Source: Candidatus Woesearchaeota archaeon (lineage in GTDB: Archaea > Nanobdellota > Nanobdellia > Woesearchaeales > PXDW01). From it: a DNA stretch of 10,978 nucleotides. How positions within the stretch are numbered: position 1 is the stretch's first letter; every line of letters begins with the position of its first letter. The stretch lies in contig PXDW01000020.1 of the NCBI GenBank assembly GCA_003564925.1, positions 1 through 10,978 of the forward strand, given 5' to 3'. The position numbers and the translations under genes were made by a program. This document shows, one piece after another, positions 1 through 7,358 of this stretch. The notes beneath the pieces were generated by a model that saw only the letters and a program-made list of their open reading frames with translations, searched no databases and was not told the origin of the DNA.

Positions 1-428
1 AGTTCCCTTTCATCCAGCAAAACACAGTCAGCTGGAACCTTTTCGCCTGTCCTTAGAACCAATATATCTCCAGGAACAAGGTTTTTTGATTCTACTTCCT
101 GCTCTTTTCCATCGCGGATCACTATAGAGATGGGAACAAGCATCCCTTTTAATGCGCCAATCGCTTTCTCTGCCCTAAATTCCTGCACAAAACCAACAAC
201 AATGACGACAAAGATAATTACCAATATAGTATATGCTGTTATAGATTTTCCAACAAAGAAAGAGATAAGCATTGCGGAGAAAAGAAAATAGATTATAAAA
301 TTGCTTTTTATCTGCCTAATTAGTATTTTGAGAGGTGTTGTTTTCGAAACATCTTTTATCTCGTTTGGGCCATACTGCTTAAGTTTGTCCTCTGCCTCTT
401 TTTTTGTAATGCCCTTGTATTTCAGCAT
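1..428 (-). CDS. P-type cation-transporting ATPase, N-terminal part (cut by window edge)
   Basis: Only the first 142 residues are present; the rest lies beyond the left edge. The start has the cation-ATPase N-terminal domain (pattern KKEAEDKLKQYGPNEI near residues 9-24). Two membrane helices follow at about residues 43-61 and 64-80, then QEFRAEKAIGALK, which links helix 2 to the actuator domain, and then LVPGDILVLRTGEKVPAD near 118-135, typical of the E1-E2 ATPase actuator. The TGES loop, phosphorylation Asp and transport-site helices are missing, so the ion cannot be assigned. The N-terminal domain and helix layout fit the P2 group (Ca2+, Na+ or H+ pumps) better than heavy-metal P1B pumps, which carry CXXC domains. 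Expected location is the cytoplasmic membrane. The ATG sits about 27 bases from a TATA box, implying a leaderless mRNA. Confidence 0.9.
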   Translation of the reverse strand, partial: MLKYKGITKKEAEDKLKQYGPNEIKDVSKTTPLKILIRQIKSNFIIYFLFSAMLISFFVGKSITAYTILVIIFVVIVVGFVQEFRAEKAIGALKGMLVPISIVIRDGKEQEVESKNLVPGDILVLRTGEKVPADCVLLDERE

Positions 429-450
429 AATTTATCCAATATAAGCAGTC

Positions 451-460
451 CTATATAAAT
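451..460 (-). promoter_or_regulatory. TATA box of the P-type ATPase gene
   Basis: On the minus strand this reads ATTTATATAG, close to the archaeal TATA consensus. Its centre is about 27 bases upstream of the ATG at 428, so transcription should begin at or next to the start codon. Confidence 0.6.
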
Positions 461-548
461 CTTTTCAATAAAAATAATTATAAAGATATTTTAAGATGTA
501 TTTAAAATAATAAAGTATAGTTAATAATAAGGCAAAGAATCTTAGGTA

Positions 549-589
549 TTGGAAAATAATTTATCAAAAACAGCATATCATGGAATATG
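549..589 (-). terminator. Possible hairpin plus T-run terminator after the esterase-family gene
   Basis: Just past the stop codon at 598, the minus strand holds CATAT (589-585), a six-base loop and ATATG (578-574). A T5 run and a T-rich stretch follow. The hairpin is short and AT-rich; archaeal termination mainly needs the T-rich tract, so this is a modest call. Confidence 0.3.
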
Positions 590-597
590 GCATATTA

Positions 598-1875
598 TCA
601 CTCCAAAAGCTTTATTGATGTTGTATTTCTTATAAAAATAAAAGCATCATATCTTTTTGAGAGATCTGTTTTAACATAATTTCCAGGATATTCATTTTCA
701 GGCCTATAAACAACGCCTATAGCCCTGTTATTGTTTACTTTTTTTATCTCATCAGGAAGTTCTAAGCTGTCAAGCATAATCAGGGCTTTTTCCATTCCGA
801 TGCTCTCAAATAAATATTCATAGCTTTCTTCCCTGGCTTCAGGTATATTCATAATTTTCCCCGACTCACCCCAGCTTCTCCCTGCCAAAACTTGTCCTGT
901 GTATGTGCCAAAACCCAGAATAAAAATATTTTTATTTGCTTCCCTCATGAGTTGGCCAATATTTATGCTGCCAGAATAGGCCATTTCGGTTGCCCTTGCA
1001 TCACCCACATGAGTGTTGTGAGCCCATATAATAGCCTTTCCTTTTTTTTGAATTAGCCTATCTAAAGTAGAGTTCATATGTAAAACCCTTTCATTCCATG
1101 ATGAAATTTCAGGGTATACCATAGCCCTGTAATGTATCTCTGCTTTCTTTACGACAAAAGCATTTTGCTTAAGATAAAAATATTCTTTTTCATCGAGAAC
1201 TTCCTTAAATCTATCTTCAGATTTTATCATGTTATAAATTTTTTGAGCTTCGCTGTAACAAGGGTCATTTCCCAATGAAAGGTAATGAGCATATAATGAA
1301 AAATCATCTGTAAATGATGAAAGGCATTCATAATTTTCCCCAGTCAATTCCTGAACAGCTAATATTGAGCTTTCAGTACCATATACATCAAACCCATATA
1401 TTCCTACCATATCTTCTAAAGGTAGTTTTTTATTGTATTCTTTTAGCCATTCGGCAAGTTTTTTAATTTCATCATTAGCCCACATCCAAGTCGGCCACCT
1501 GTCAAATTCTTTTAACACTTCTAAAGCACTGTTTTTATCACTAAGCCCCTTTACATATAAATTTAGATCATAAATTGAATTCCAGTCCCCTTCAACAGCT
1601 ATAAAGTTAAAATCATGTTCATCTATAAGCCTTTTTGATAAGATGCTTCTAATTTTGTAATACTCCTGAGTTCCATGAGTCGATTCTCCAAGCAGGACTA
1701 TATCTGCTTCTGACATTGCAATTACCAAGTCATCTATGTCCTCATAATTTGCAAGCTCCCTATAGAACTCATAAACTGCATCATCTTCGTATATTTTATT
1801 CTGGCACCCTGTTAAGAAGGTAAAAGAAAATAAAAAAATCGCAAAAATGAGGGTTATTTTATTGATAATCTTCAT
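598..1875 (-). CDS. Erythromycin-esterase-family lipoprotein
   Basis: The 425-residue protein belongs to the erythromycin esterase family (Pfam PF05139). Visible family marks are LLGESTHGTQEYY at residues 61-73, with the conserved Glu64 and His67 that correspond to the proposed catalytic pair in Ere enzymes; VEGDW at 94-98; FDRWPTWMW at 124-132; GIYGFDVYG near 158-166; and WAHNTHVGDARATEM near 290-305. The N-terminus is a lipoprotein signal: a hydrophobic stretch from residue 7 to 21, then lipobox LTGC with Cys24 as the lipidation site. The enzyme should therefore be tethered on the outer face of the membrane. I chose the ATG at 1875 over one 22 codons upstream because it starts the signal peptide directly and lies about 30 bases from a TATA box. 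Ere enzymes hydrolyse macrolide lactones, but most family members are uncharacterised, and archaeal ribosomes are naturally insensitive to erythromycin, so the true substrate is unknown. Confidence 0.88.
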   Translation of the reverse strand: MKIINKITLIFAIFLFSFTFLTGCQNKIYEDDAVYEFYRELANYEDIDDLVIAMSEADIVLLGESTHGTQEYYKIRSILSKRLIDEHDFNFIAVEGDWNSIYDLNLYVKGLSDKNSALEVLKEFDRWPTWMWANDEIKKLAEWLKEYNKKLPLEDMVGIYGFDVYGTESSILAVQELTGENYECLSSFTDDFSLYAHYLSLGNDPCYSEAQKIYNMIKSEDRFKEVLDEKEYFYLKQNAFVVKKAEIHYRAMVYPEISSWNERVLHMNSTLDRLIQKKGKAIIWAHNTHVGDARATEMAYSGSINIGQLMREANKNIFILGFGTYTGQVLAGRSWGESGKIMNIPEAREESYEYLFESIGMEKALIMLDSLELPDEIKKVNNNRAIGVVYRPENEYPGNYVKTDLSKRYDAFIFIRNTTSIKLLE

Positions 1876-1900
1876 TTTATAAAGAATAAAAAAACAATGT

Positions 1901-1910
1901 ATTATAAAAT
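1901..1910 (-). promoter_or_regulatory. TATA box of the esterase-family lipoprotein gene
   Basis: The minus strand reads ATTTTATAAT, centred about 30 bases upstream of the ATG at 1875. This spacing supports that start codon. It forms a back-to-back pair with the plus-strand TATA box at 1929-1938. Confidence 0.55.
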
Positions 1911-1928
1911 TTTCTAAAATATGGCAAA

Positions 1929-1938
1929 TTTTATATAT
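1929..1938 (+). promoter_or_regulatory. TATA box of the isoaspartate methyltransferase gene
   Basis: The plus strand reads TTTTATATAT, centred about 26 bases upstream of the ATG at 1960. This argues that the more upstream in-frame ATG at 1921 lies inside the promoter and is not used. Confidence 0.6.
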
Positions 1939-1959
1939 CATTTTGCCTTACAAAAAAAT

Positions 1960-2802
1960 ATGAAAAATAAGGCAAAAATAAATAGTAAAAATGAAAATGG
2001 CAAAAATAAAGCAAAAAGCAAAAAAATAATGAAAATAAAAAATAAAAATCTCATGCTTAAAATTTTATCAGCAATTATACTTTTTTCTTTTTTGGCCGCT
2101 TTTTTATTTTTTCTCAAAAATGTAAATAGCAAAACATCAGTAATTGAAGATTCAGATCAATACCTTGATGCATATAAAGAAGAAAGGCTTCAGATGGTCG
2201 ATACACAATTAAGGGCAAGAGATATTACAGATGAAAGAGTTCTTGAGGCCATGGAAAAAGTTCCAAGGCACATGTTTATGCCTCATTCAAGAAATCTTGC
2301 TTATAGAGACCATCCTGTTCCTATTGGATATGGGCAAACAATCAGCCAGCCTTATATTGTGGCTCTGATGGCTCAGGAACTCAGAATAAAAGAACATGAA
2401 AAAATTTTAGAAATAGGTGCAGGCTCCGGCTATAACGCTGCGGTGTTGGCTGAACTTGCAAAAGAAGTTTACACTATAGAGATTATTGGAGAGCTCGCGG
2501 AATGGTCTGAGAACGCTCTGAAAAAAACAGGATATTCTAATGTTTATGTTAAGCATGCAGACGGCTATTATGGTTGGGAAGGAAAAGAGTTCGATGCTGT
2601 AATAATAACAGCTGCGGCAAACCATGTTCCGCAACCCTTGATTGACCAACTCAAAATTGGAGGAAGGCTTATACTTCCATTAAGCTCTCCAGCAGGCTTT
2701 CAGGCCCTCACAATAATAAATAAAACTGATGAAGGCTTAAAAACAAGATCAATTCTAGGAGTAAGATTTGTGCCTATGACAGGAAAAGCAATGGAATCTT
2801 AA
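1960..2802 (+). CDS. pcm: Membrane-anchored protein-L-isoaspartate O-methyltransferase
   Basis: The C-terminal 210 residues are a complete PCMT. This enzyme uses S-adenosylmethionine to methylate L-isoaspartyl residues in damaged proteins and so starts their repair. Visible marks are RLQMVDTQLRARDITDERVLEAM (76-98), VPRHMF (101-106), the GQTISQP substrate loop with Ser129, and SAM-binding motif I LEIGAGSGYNAAV from residue 150. The head is unusual. About 30 Lys/Asn-rich residues are followed by one hydrophobic segment (32-52), so the protein is probably a signal-anchored membrane protein; ordinary PCMT is about 210-220 residues and soluble. Start 1960 gives 280 residues and fits the TATA spacing. 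ATGs at 1921 (inside the promoter) and 2029 (directly before the anchor) are alternatives. The stop overlaps that of the convergent gene by 4 bases. Confidence 0.9.
   Translation: MKNKAKINSKNENGKNKAKSKKIMKIKNKNLMLKILSAIILFSFLAAFLFFLKNVNSKTSVIEDSDQYLDAYKEERLQMVDTQLRARDITDERVLEAMEKVPRHMFMPHSRNLAYRDHPVPIGYGQTISQPYIVALMAQELRIKEHEKILEIGAGSGYNAAVLAELAKEVYTIEIIGELAEWSENALKKTGYSNVYVKHADGYYGWEGKEFDAVIITAAANHVPQPLIDQLKIGGRLILPLSSPAGFQALTIINKTDEGLKTRSILGVRFVPMTGKAMES
1970..2010 (+). repeat. Short direct repeat in the lysine-rich head of the methyltransferase
   Basis: The 12-mer GGCAAAAATAAA occurs at 1970-1981 and again at 1999-2010, in an almost pure A-rich tract that continues to about 2050. It encodes the Lys/Asn-rich N-terminus and looks like sequence prone to slippage. 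Confidence 0.5.
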
Positions 2803-5036
2803 GCCCTGAAAAAAAGCCAAGCGCATACATAAAATAAAGCTGCAAAAGCGAGTACAACAGAAAATCCAAAAAAAATAGCCAGAATCAAAGCTGCTATTGA
2901 GCCCAGGACTGAAGCAGCGCCGTTTACAGCAAAAGCCCATGGGACATTTCCTTTTTTTTCCTTGGATATTCCAAGAGGGAAAGGCATTCCCATAAAAAAA
3001 CCAAGAGGAATTATTATTAATGCCGATAATACTAAAGACAAGTAAAAATCAAGAATTAAAATATATGATATTATATCTCCAATGAAAAAGTAAAAAAGGA
3101 TTATTAGCGATACTATAGTAAAGAATATTTTTTTGTCCTTAAATTTTTTTGAAGTATAGCTTCCTAGACCACTTGACGTAAGCATAACCAAAATGACAAA
3201 TGCTGCAGAATGGGTTATATTACCAAATAACTTAACGAAATTTTGAATAAGATTTATCTCGACAAACATGTAAGAAAGCCCTATAAATAAGAAAAACAAA
3301 ATTTTTGAATCCGGAAGCTTATACTTGATTAGCAACGGAACAAATATAAATAAAAAGCAAAGGAAAAAGCTTTGCACGAAAAGGAGAAGCAATAAAAAAC
3401 CAGGGTCATTGAAAGGCTGCCAGTTTTTTCCCATTATTATGTGAAGCTCCCTCATTTTTTCAATTTTGAAAAAATTAAAATAAAATGGCCTGTCATCTCC
3501 AACCGGGCTAACATCAAATATATAGTCCTTATGAAACTCCCTATTTGAAATAATTTCCTGGATATAATTATAATATAAAGGCTCATCAAACCTTGTGTGT
3601 AAATTAGGAGTAAAGTTTCTCTCCATGAATATTATATCAAATTTATTCTTTTCCGCGAAATTTAATATATTTTCAAAATCGGGGTTTTTTGCTATTACAA
3701 GAGTCACTGTTGACCAAGATCTGAACATTATTATGTTTTCATCTTTAGTTATTTCCCTTGCAAGATAAAAAAGCCTTAAAGACTCTTTAGGAGGGTATGA
3801 AAGCCATCTTGTAATTATAAGATATCCATCTTGATTTAAAGCATTATAATAGTCGCTTAATCCTTCTATAGTGAGGTCATAATCCTGGGATATTCCATAG
3901 ATTCCTGAGCCATGAACATCTCCAGAAAGAGAGATGATTATTATATCATAATTGTCATTATTTCTCGCGTGCTTTCTTCCGTGACCATAAACTAGATTTG
4001 CTCTATCATATATACTCCCTGAAAAATACCTATAATCATCGGCTATTTCAATTATTGTTGGGTTGTATTCAACAATACTCATGGTTGCATTATTTCTTAT
4101 CCCAGCAATTATATCCGGTCCGCCTTTGGGATTTATTAATAGTACTTTTGGCTGTCCTTTAGAAAAATTAAAAACAGCATACCCAACATAAGAAGGAAGA
4201 TATTCTGTAAAATCATAATCCCCTTCTTCTGTTAGAGCAGTCATTCCAGAGCCATCGGTCAATATTCCTAATTGTTCAGGCAATTCTCTGCCGTAATCCA
4301 AACTTAAACCCGGAGCGTATCTTGTATATGATGAATTAACTAAATCAACCCTTGAAAAAGAATTCCATCTGCTCTCAAGGTGGTCTGAACCAGGAACATT
4401 AAGGGATGAAACTATTTCTTTATGCACCGATATATTGACAGGAAGGGGTAAAAGAATTAGGATAGAGAAACAAATAGCTAGTTTTTTTTGAAGAGTATAT
4501 TCTGAAATAACAAAAGCTGATATTAAACCAAATAAAGCCGCAATGGTTATTGTATACTCTCCAAAAAAAGTTATGGTGGCCAATGCTGATATACTTCCTA
4601 AAGCAGATCCTGAAAGATTTGAAAAATAGATTTTACCGGATTCTTTTTGATATTCCCTGAAAACATGGGCCAGAATTAAGCCAAAGAAAAAAAATGGCAA
4701 AGAAAAAAGAACATAATAGATTAAAAGGGTTAGAGAATAAAAGTAATTATATGATGCTATTAGTGGATCAAAAGATATGAATGAAGATAAAAAAAATCCC
4801 AATAAGGTGGTTATGAAAAATAATATACAGCTAAAATAAAGAGGATTCTTAAATTTTTTTACATATAAAAAAATTGCTCCTGCTGACATTCCAAAAAGAG
4901 AAATAGAAACTACAAGCATCGCAAGATTATATGAATAAGCCAATGAAAGAACTCTTATTAATGATATTTCCAACATAAGAGCTGCAAAAGAAATTAAGAA
5001 TATTATTGCAAGAGTTTTTTTTCCTATTCTTTTCAT
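2799..5036 (-). CDS. Polytopic membrane protein with central spermidine-synthase-like domain
   Basis: The 745-residue protein has three parts. Residues 1 to about 205 hold roughly seven hydrophobic helices, opening with a segment (AALMLEISLIRVLSLAYSYN) typical of the membrane-fused spermidine-synthase family. Residues about 210-525 form a Rossmann-type, SAM-binding-like domain: LLINPKGGPDI takes the place of the glycine loop, IVEYNP supplies the acidic ribose-binding residue, NYDIIIISLSGD ends a core strand, and LTIEGLSDYYNALNQDGYLII matches the later helix and strand. Residues about 535-745 are a second block of six or seven helices. The usual catalytic Asp segment (VDxSDP-like) is replaced by ISLSGD, and the glycine loop is degenerate, so true aminopropyl transfer is doubtful. 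No spermidine-pathway gene is nearby. The start is backed by a TATA box about 26 bases upstream. Confidence 0.82.
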   Translation of the reverse strand: MKRIGKKTLAIIFLISFAALMLEISLIRVLSLAYSYNLAMLVVSISLFGMSAGAIFLYVKKFKNPLYFSCILFFITTLLGFFLSSFISFDPLIASYNYFYSLTLLIYYVLFSLPFFFFGLILAHVFREYQKESGKIYFSNLSGSALGSISALATITFFGEYTITIAALFGLISAFVISEYTLQKKLAICFSILILLPLPVNISVHKEIVSSLNVPGSDHLESRWNSFSRVDLVNSSYTRYAPGLSLDYGRELPEQLGILTDGSGMTALTEEGDYDFTEYLPSYVGYAVFNFSKGQPKVLLINPKGGPDIIAGIRNNATMSIVEYNPTIIEIADDYRYFSGSIYDRANLVYGHGRKHARNNDNYDIIIISLSGDVHGSGIYGISQDYDLTIEGLSDYYNALNQDGYLIITRWLSYPPKESLRLFYLAREITKDENIIMFRSWSTVTLVIAKNPDFENILNFAEKNKFDIIFMERNFTPNLHTRFDEPLYYNYIQEIISNREFHKDYIFDVSPVGDDRPFYFNFFKIEKMRELHIIMGKNWQPFNDPGFLLLLLFVQSFFLCFLFIFVPLLIKYKLPDSKILFFLFIGLSYMFVEINLIQNFVKLFGNITHSAAFVILVMLTSSGLGSYTSKKFKDKKIFFTIVSLIILFYFFIGDIISYILILDFYLSLVLSALIIIPLGFFMGMPFPLGISKEKKGNVPWAFAVNGAASVLGSIAALILAIFFGFSVVLAFAALFYVCAWLFFRA

Positions 5037-5057
5037 AATAATAGCCTTGTTTTTTTA

Positions 5058-5067
5058 TTATATAAAT
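5058..5067 (-). promoter_or_regulatory. TATA box of the spermidine-synthase-like membrane protein gene
   Basis: The minus strand reads ATTTATATAA, centred about 26 bases from the ATG at 5036. A leaderless transcript is implied. Confidence 0.6.
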
Positions 5068-5150
5068 TTTATTGGTTTTTTATCTAATAGAACATTGATA
5101 AAAATGTTAACAAATATAAATTAAAATAATTATAAATTAATTTAGATAAA

Positions 5151-5160
5151 TATTTAAATA
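5151..5160 (+). promoter_or_regulatory. TATA box of the mgtE gene
   Basis: TATTTAAATA is centred about 25 bases upstream of the ATG at 5181. The same 10-mer recurs at 7281-7290. No leader long enough for a magnesium-sensing RNA is present. Confidence 0.6.
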
Positions 5161-5180
5161 GATATTTTTTTATTTTATTA

Positions 5181-6527
5181 ATGATGTATCTAAATAAAGA
5201 TGAAGTCTTGGAATTTCTAAAAGAAAAGAATTTCTCAAAAGTAAAGGAATCTCTAGAAAAATGGTTTGTCCAAGATATTGCTGAATTTATTAATGAGCTG
5301 GATGAAACTTCAGCAGTATTGGTCTTTAAGATGCTTCCAAAGAAGAAGATTGCAGATACATTCTCCTATCTTGAGCCGGAAGATCAAGAAAGATTACTTA
5401 ATGCATTTACAAACAAAGAAGCAGAATTTATTCTTTCAAATTTGTCTCCTGATGACAGGACTGAGCTGTTCGAAGAGCTGCCAGGTATAATAACAAGAAG
5501 GCTCTTTAAGCTGTTGTCTGTAGAGGATTTAAAAGAAACAAAATCATTATTAGGTTATCCTGAAGAAAGCGTAGGAAGGATGATGACTCCAGATTATGTT
5601 TATGTTTACAAAAACATGACAGTAAAGGAAACCATTGACAGAATAAGGAAATGGGGCAGAGACTCTGAAACAATAGCCAGGATATATGTAATTGATTCTA
5701 AAAAAAGGCTATTAGGCACCTTAAAATTAAGAAAGGTTATTCTTACAGATCCCAAAGCTAAAATTAAAGATATTATGAACTACAATGTAGTAAAGCTTTC
5801 TGCTTTCGATGACAGGGAAGAAGCTGTCAAGATTATGAAAAAATACGATCTTACTTCAGTTCCTGTTGTAGATAGTGAAGGAATAATAATAGGAATAGTA
5901 ACAATTGATGATGTTCTGGATGTTGCAGAAGAAGAAGTTACAGAAGACATACAAAAAATTAGTTCTGTTACTCCTTTAAAGACAAGCTATAAGACTATAA
6001 AAGTATTCACACTTTATAAAAAAAGAGTATTATGGATAAGCTTATTATTAGTAATAGGACTTGCGACTTCAGGGATATTGGCCTATTATGAAGAAGTTCT
6101 GAGCTCTGCAATAATCCTTGCAGTGTTTATACCCTTGCTCATTGACAGCGCGGGAAATATGGGTTCTCAGTCAGCCACATTAATGATAAGAGCTATAGCA
6201 ACAGGAGATGTAGAGCTTGATGAATGGTTCAAAGTTTTTGTGAAAGAAATAATTATAGGACTTATGATAGGAGTAACGATGGGCATTTTTGCAACTATTA
6301 TAGGAATATTTAGAGGAGGCTATATAATAGGCGTTATAATAGGCCTTACAATGCTTTCAATTATTCTTATATCAAACCTTATAGGAGCTTCATTGCCTTT
6401 CATTCTTTCAAAATTGAATATAGATCCTGCTGTAGCAAGCTCCCCATTGATAACAACAATTGCTGATATATGTGGATTAATAATATATTTCAATATAGCT
6501 ACTTTATTGCTGCTAAACAATATTTAG
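5181..6527 (+). CDS. mgtE: MgtE-type magnesium transporter
   Basis: This is a full-length (448 aa) MgtE Mg2+ channel of the cytoplasmic membrane. Residues 1 to about 130 form the helical MgtE N domain, with repeats such as LNELDE-like and ELFEELP segments. Two CBS domains follow (about 137-255; for example VGRMMTPDYVYV, and later YDLTSVPVVDSEGIIIGIVTIDDVLDV). A connecting helix leads to about five membrane helices from residue 275 to the end. The pore region carries the family signature IDSAGNMGSQSATL and NIDPAVASSPLITTIADICG. Asp415 and Asp429 have the same 14-residue spacing as the ion-binding Asp418 and Asp432 of the Thermus thermophilus protein. In that homologue the N and CBS domains close the pore when cytosolic Mg2+ is high; the same gating is likely here. 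A second ATG follows immediately (5184) and could equally be used. Confidence 0.96.
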   Translation: MMYLNKDEVLEFLKEKNFSKVKESLEKWFVQDIAEFINELDETSAVLVFKMLPKKKIADTFSYLEPEDQERLLNAFTNKEAEFILSNLSPDDRTELFEELPGIITRRLFKLLSVEDLKETKSLLGYPEESVGRMMTPDYVYVYKNMTVKETIDRIRKWGRDSETIARIYVIDSKKRLLGTLKLRKVILTDPKAKIKDIMNYNVVKLSAFDDREEAVKIMKKYDLTSVPVVDSEGIIIGIVTIDDVLDVAEEEVTEDIQKISSVTPLKTSYKTIKVFTLYKKRVLWISLLLVIGLATSGILAYYEEVLSSAIILAVFIPLLIDSAGNMGSQSATLMIRAIATGDVELDEWFKVFVKEIIIGLMIGVTMGIFATIIGIFRGGYIIGVIIGLTMLSIILISNLIGASLPFILSKLNIDPAVASSPLITTIADICGLIIYFNIATLLLLNNI

Positions 6528-6529
6528 CT

Positions 6530-6560
6530 ACAAATTCTTTTTGAAATTGTGATTTTTCTT
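6530..6560 (+). terminator. Hairpin and T-run after mgtE
   Basis: ACAAATTC (6530-6537) pairs with GAAATTGT (6543-6550), with one A-A mismatch and a five-T loop. GATTTTTCTT follows. The element lies three bases past the stop codon and precedes the next promoter. Confidence 0.45.
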
Positions 6561-6570
6561 ATTTGCGAAA

Positions 6571-6580
6571 ACATTATAAG
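6571..6580 (+). promoter_or_regulatory. TATA box of the HD-domain gene
   Basis: ACATTATAAG is centred about 27 bases before the ATG at 6603. The purine-rich GCGAAA just upstream resembles a TFB recognition element. Confidence 0.5.
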
Positions 6581-6602
6581 CATTCAGGAATATCTAGATT
6601 AA

Positions 6603-7235
6603 ATGGACTTAATTGAAGATATAAAACAAAAAGCCAAGAATTTTTTTTTAAACTCAAAAGGAAGTCATGACTGGGAGCACACTATGAGAGTTTACAACCT
6701 TTGTATTCATATAGGAAAAAAAGAAAATGCTGGTATGGAGGTTCTTAAGCTTGCTGCAATTTTGCATGATATTGGAAGAGCGCAACAAGATGATTGCAAT
6801 GGCGGTATTTGTCATGCTGAAAAAGGGGCAGAAATAGCAAAAGAATTATTAACAAAAGTTGGCTATAAGAAATCTGAAAAGGTTATCCATTGTATTAAAA
6901 CACATAGGTTTAGGAAAAATAACATTCCGGTTTCAATTGAAGCGAAAATACTTTTTGATGCTGATAAGCTTGATTCAATAGGTGCTGTAGGGATAGGAAG
7001 GGCTTTTTTGTTTGCTGGAGAGATAGGAGCAAAACTCCATAATAAATATGCTGATATTAACAAAACAGAAGAATATTCAAAAGATGACACTGCTTACAGG
7101 GAATATATTGTAAAATTAAGAAAAATTAAGGATAGAATGCTCACAAAAGAGGGAAAGCGCTTGGCCAAGGAAAGGCACAAGTTTATGGATGATTTTTTTG
7201 AAAGACTGAATAAAGAAGTTGATGGAGATATTTAG
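6603..7235 (+). CDS. HD-domain metal-dependent phosphohydrolase
   Basis: The 210-residue soluble protein has the HD superfamily metal site. His26 lies in SHDWEHTMRV, the His55-Asp56 pair in AAILHDIGR, further histidines are His71 and His101, and a late Asp lies in FDADKLDSIGAVGIGRAF (about 118-135). This order matches the small single-domain HD hydrolases of the YedJ/YpgQ type. Characterised members of that group cleave phosphate or pyrophosphate from nucleotides, but the substrate here cannot be read from sequence. Residues from about 150 to the end are charged and helical. The gene has its own promoter and follows mgtE by 75 bases; no partner is evident. Confidence 0.9.
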   Translation: MDLIEDIKQKAKNFFLNSKGSHDWEHTMRVYNLCIHIGKKENAGMEVLKLAAILHDIGRAQQDDCNGGICHAEKGAEIAKELLTKVGYKKSEKVIHCIKTHRFRKNNIPVSIEAKILFDADKLDSIGAVGIGRAFLFAGEIGAKLHNKYADINKTEEYSKDDTAYREYIVKLRKIKDRMLTKEGKRLAKERHKFMDDFFERLNKEVDGDI

Positions 7236-7280
7236 GATAATTAAAGATTTGATGACTAGATAAATATAAACTCATGATAA

Positions 7281-7290
7281 TATTTAAATA
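7281..7290 (+). promoter_or_regulatory. TATA box upstream of the small two-helix membrane protein gene
   Basis: TATTTAAATA is identical to the mgtE element. Transcription would start near 7312, giving a leader of about 47 bases before the ATG at 7359. A weaker candidate, TTTAAAGT at 7331-7338, would instead give a leaderless start at 7359. Confidence 0.45.
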
Positions 7291-7349
7291 AGATTGTTGC
7301 TGTAAAAAAGCAAAGAAACAGCTTTTAAAGTTTAAAGTATCGAATAATG

Positions 7350-7355
7350 GGTGAT
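7350..7355 (+). promoter_or_regulatory. Shine-Dalgarno site that selects the ATG at 7359
   Basis: GGTGAT matches the archaeal anti-Shine-Dalgarno tail and ends three bases before the ATG at 7359. It overlaps the codons just after an alternative ATG at 7347, so it supports the downstream start. Confidence 0.5.
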
Positions 7356-7358
7356 AAG

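Noticed and set aside
1876..1941. Longer N-terminus for the esterase-family protein (ATG at 1941)
   Set aside because: The extra 22 codons cover the TATA box at 1901-1910, and the shorter form begins exactly with a lipoprotein signal.
1938..2132. Minus-strand open frame of 64 codons, Phe/Leu/Ile-rich
   Set aside because: It is the antisense of the A-rich, lysine-coding head of the methyltransferase, which automatically yields Phe-rich translation. It has no promoter or ribosome site of its own.
2407..2649. Minus-strand open frame inside the methyltransferase gene
   Set aside because: It overlaps a confidently identified conserved domain on the other strand and shows no coherent protein pattern.
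5037..5180. Possible magnesium riboswitch upstream of mgtE
   Set aside because: The promoter spacing leaves no leader RNA before the start codon, and no structured or GC-containing element is visible.
5266..5490. Plus-strand open frame within mgtE in another reading frame
   Set aside because: It lies wholly inside the conserved N domain of MgtE and lacks any start signal.
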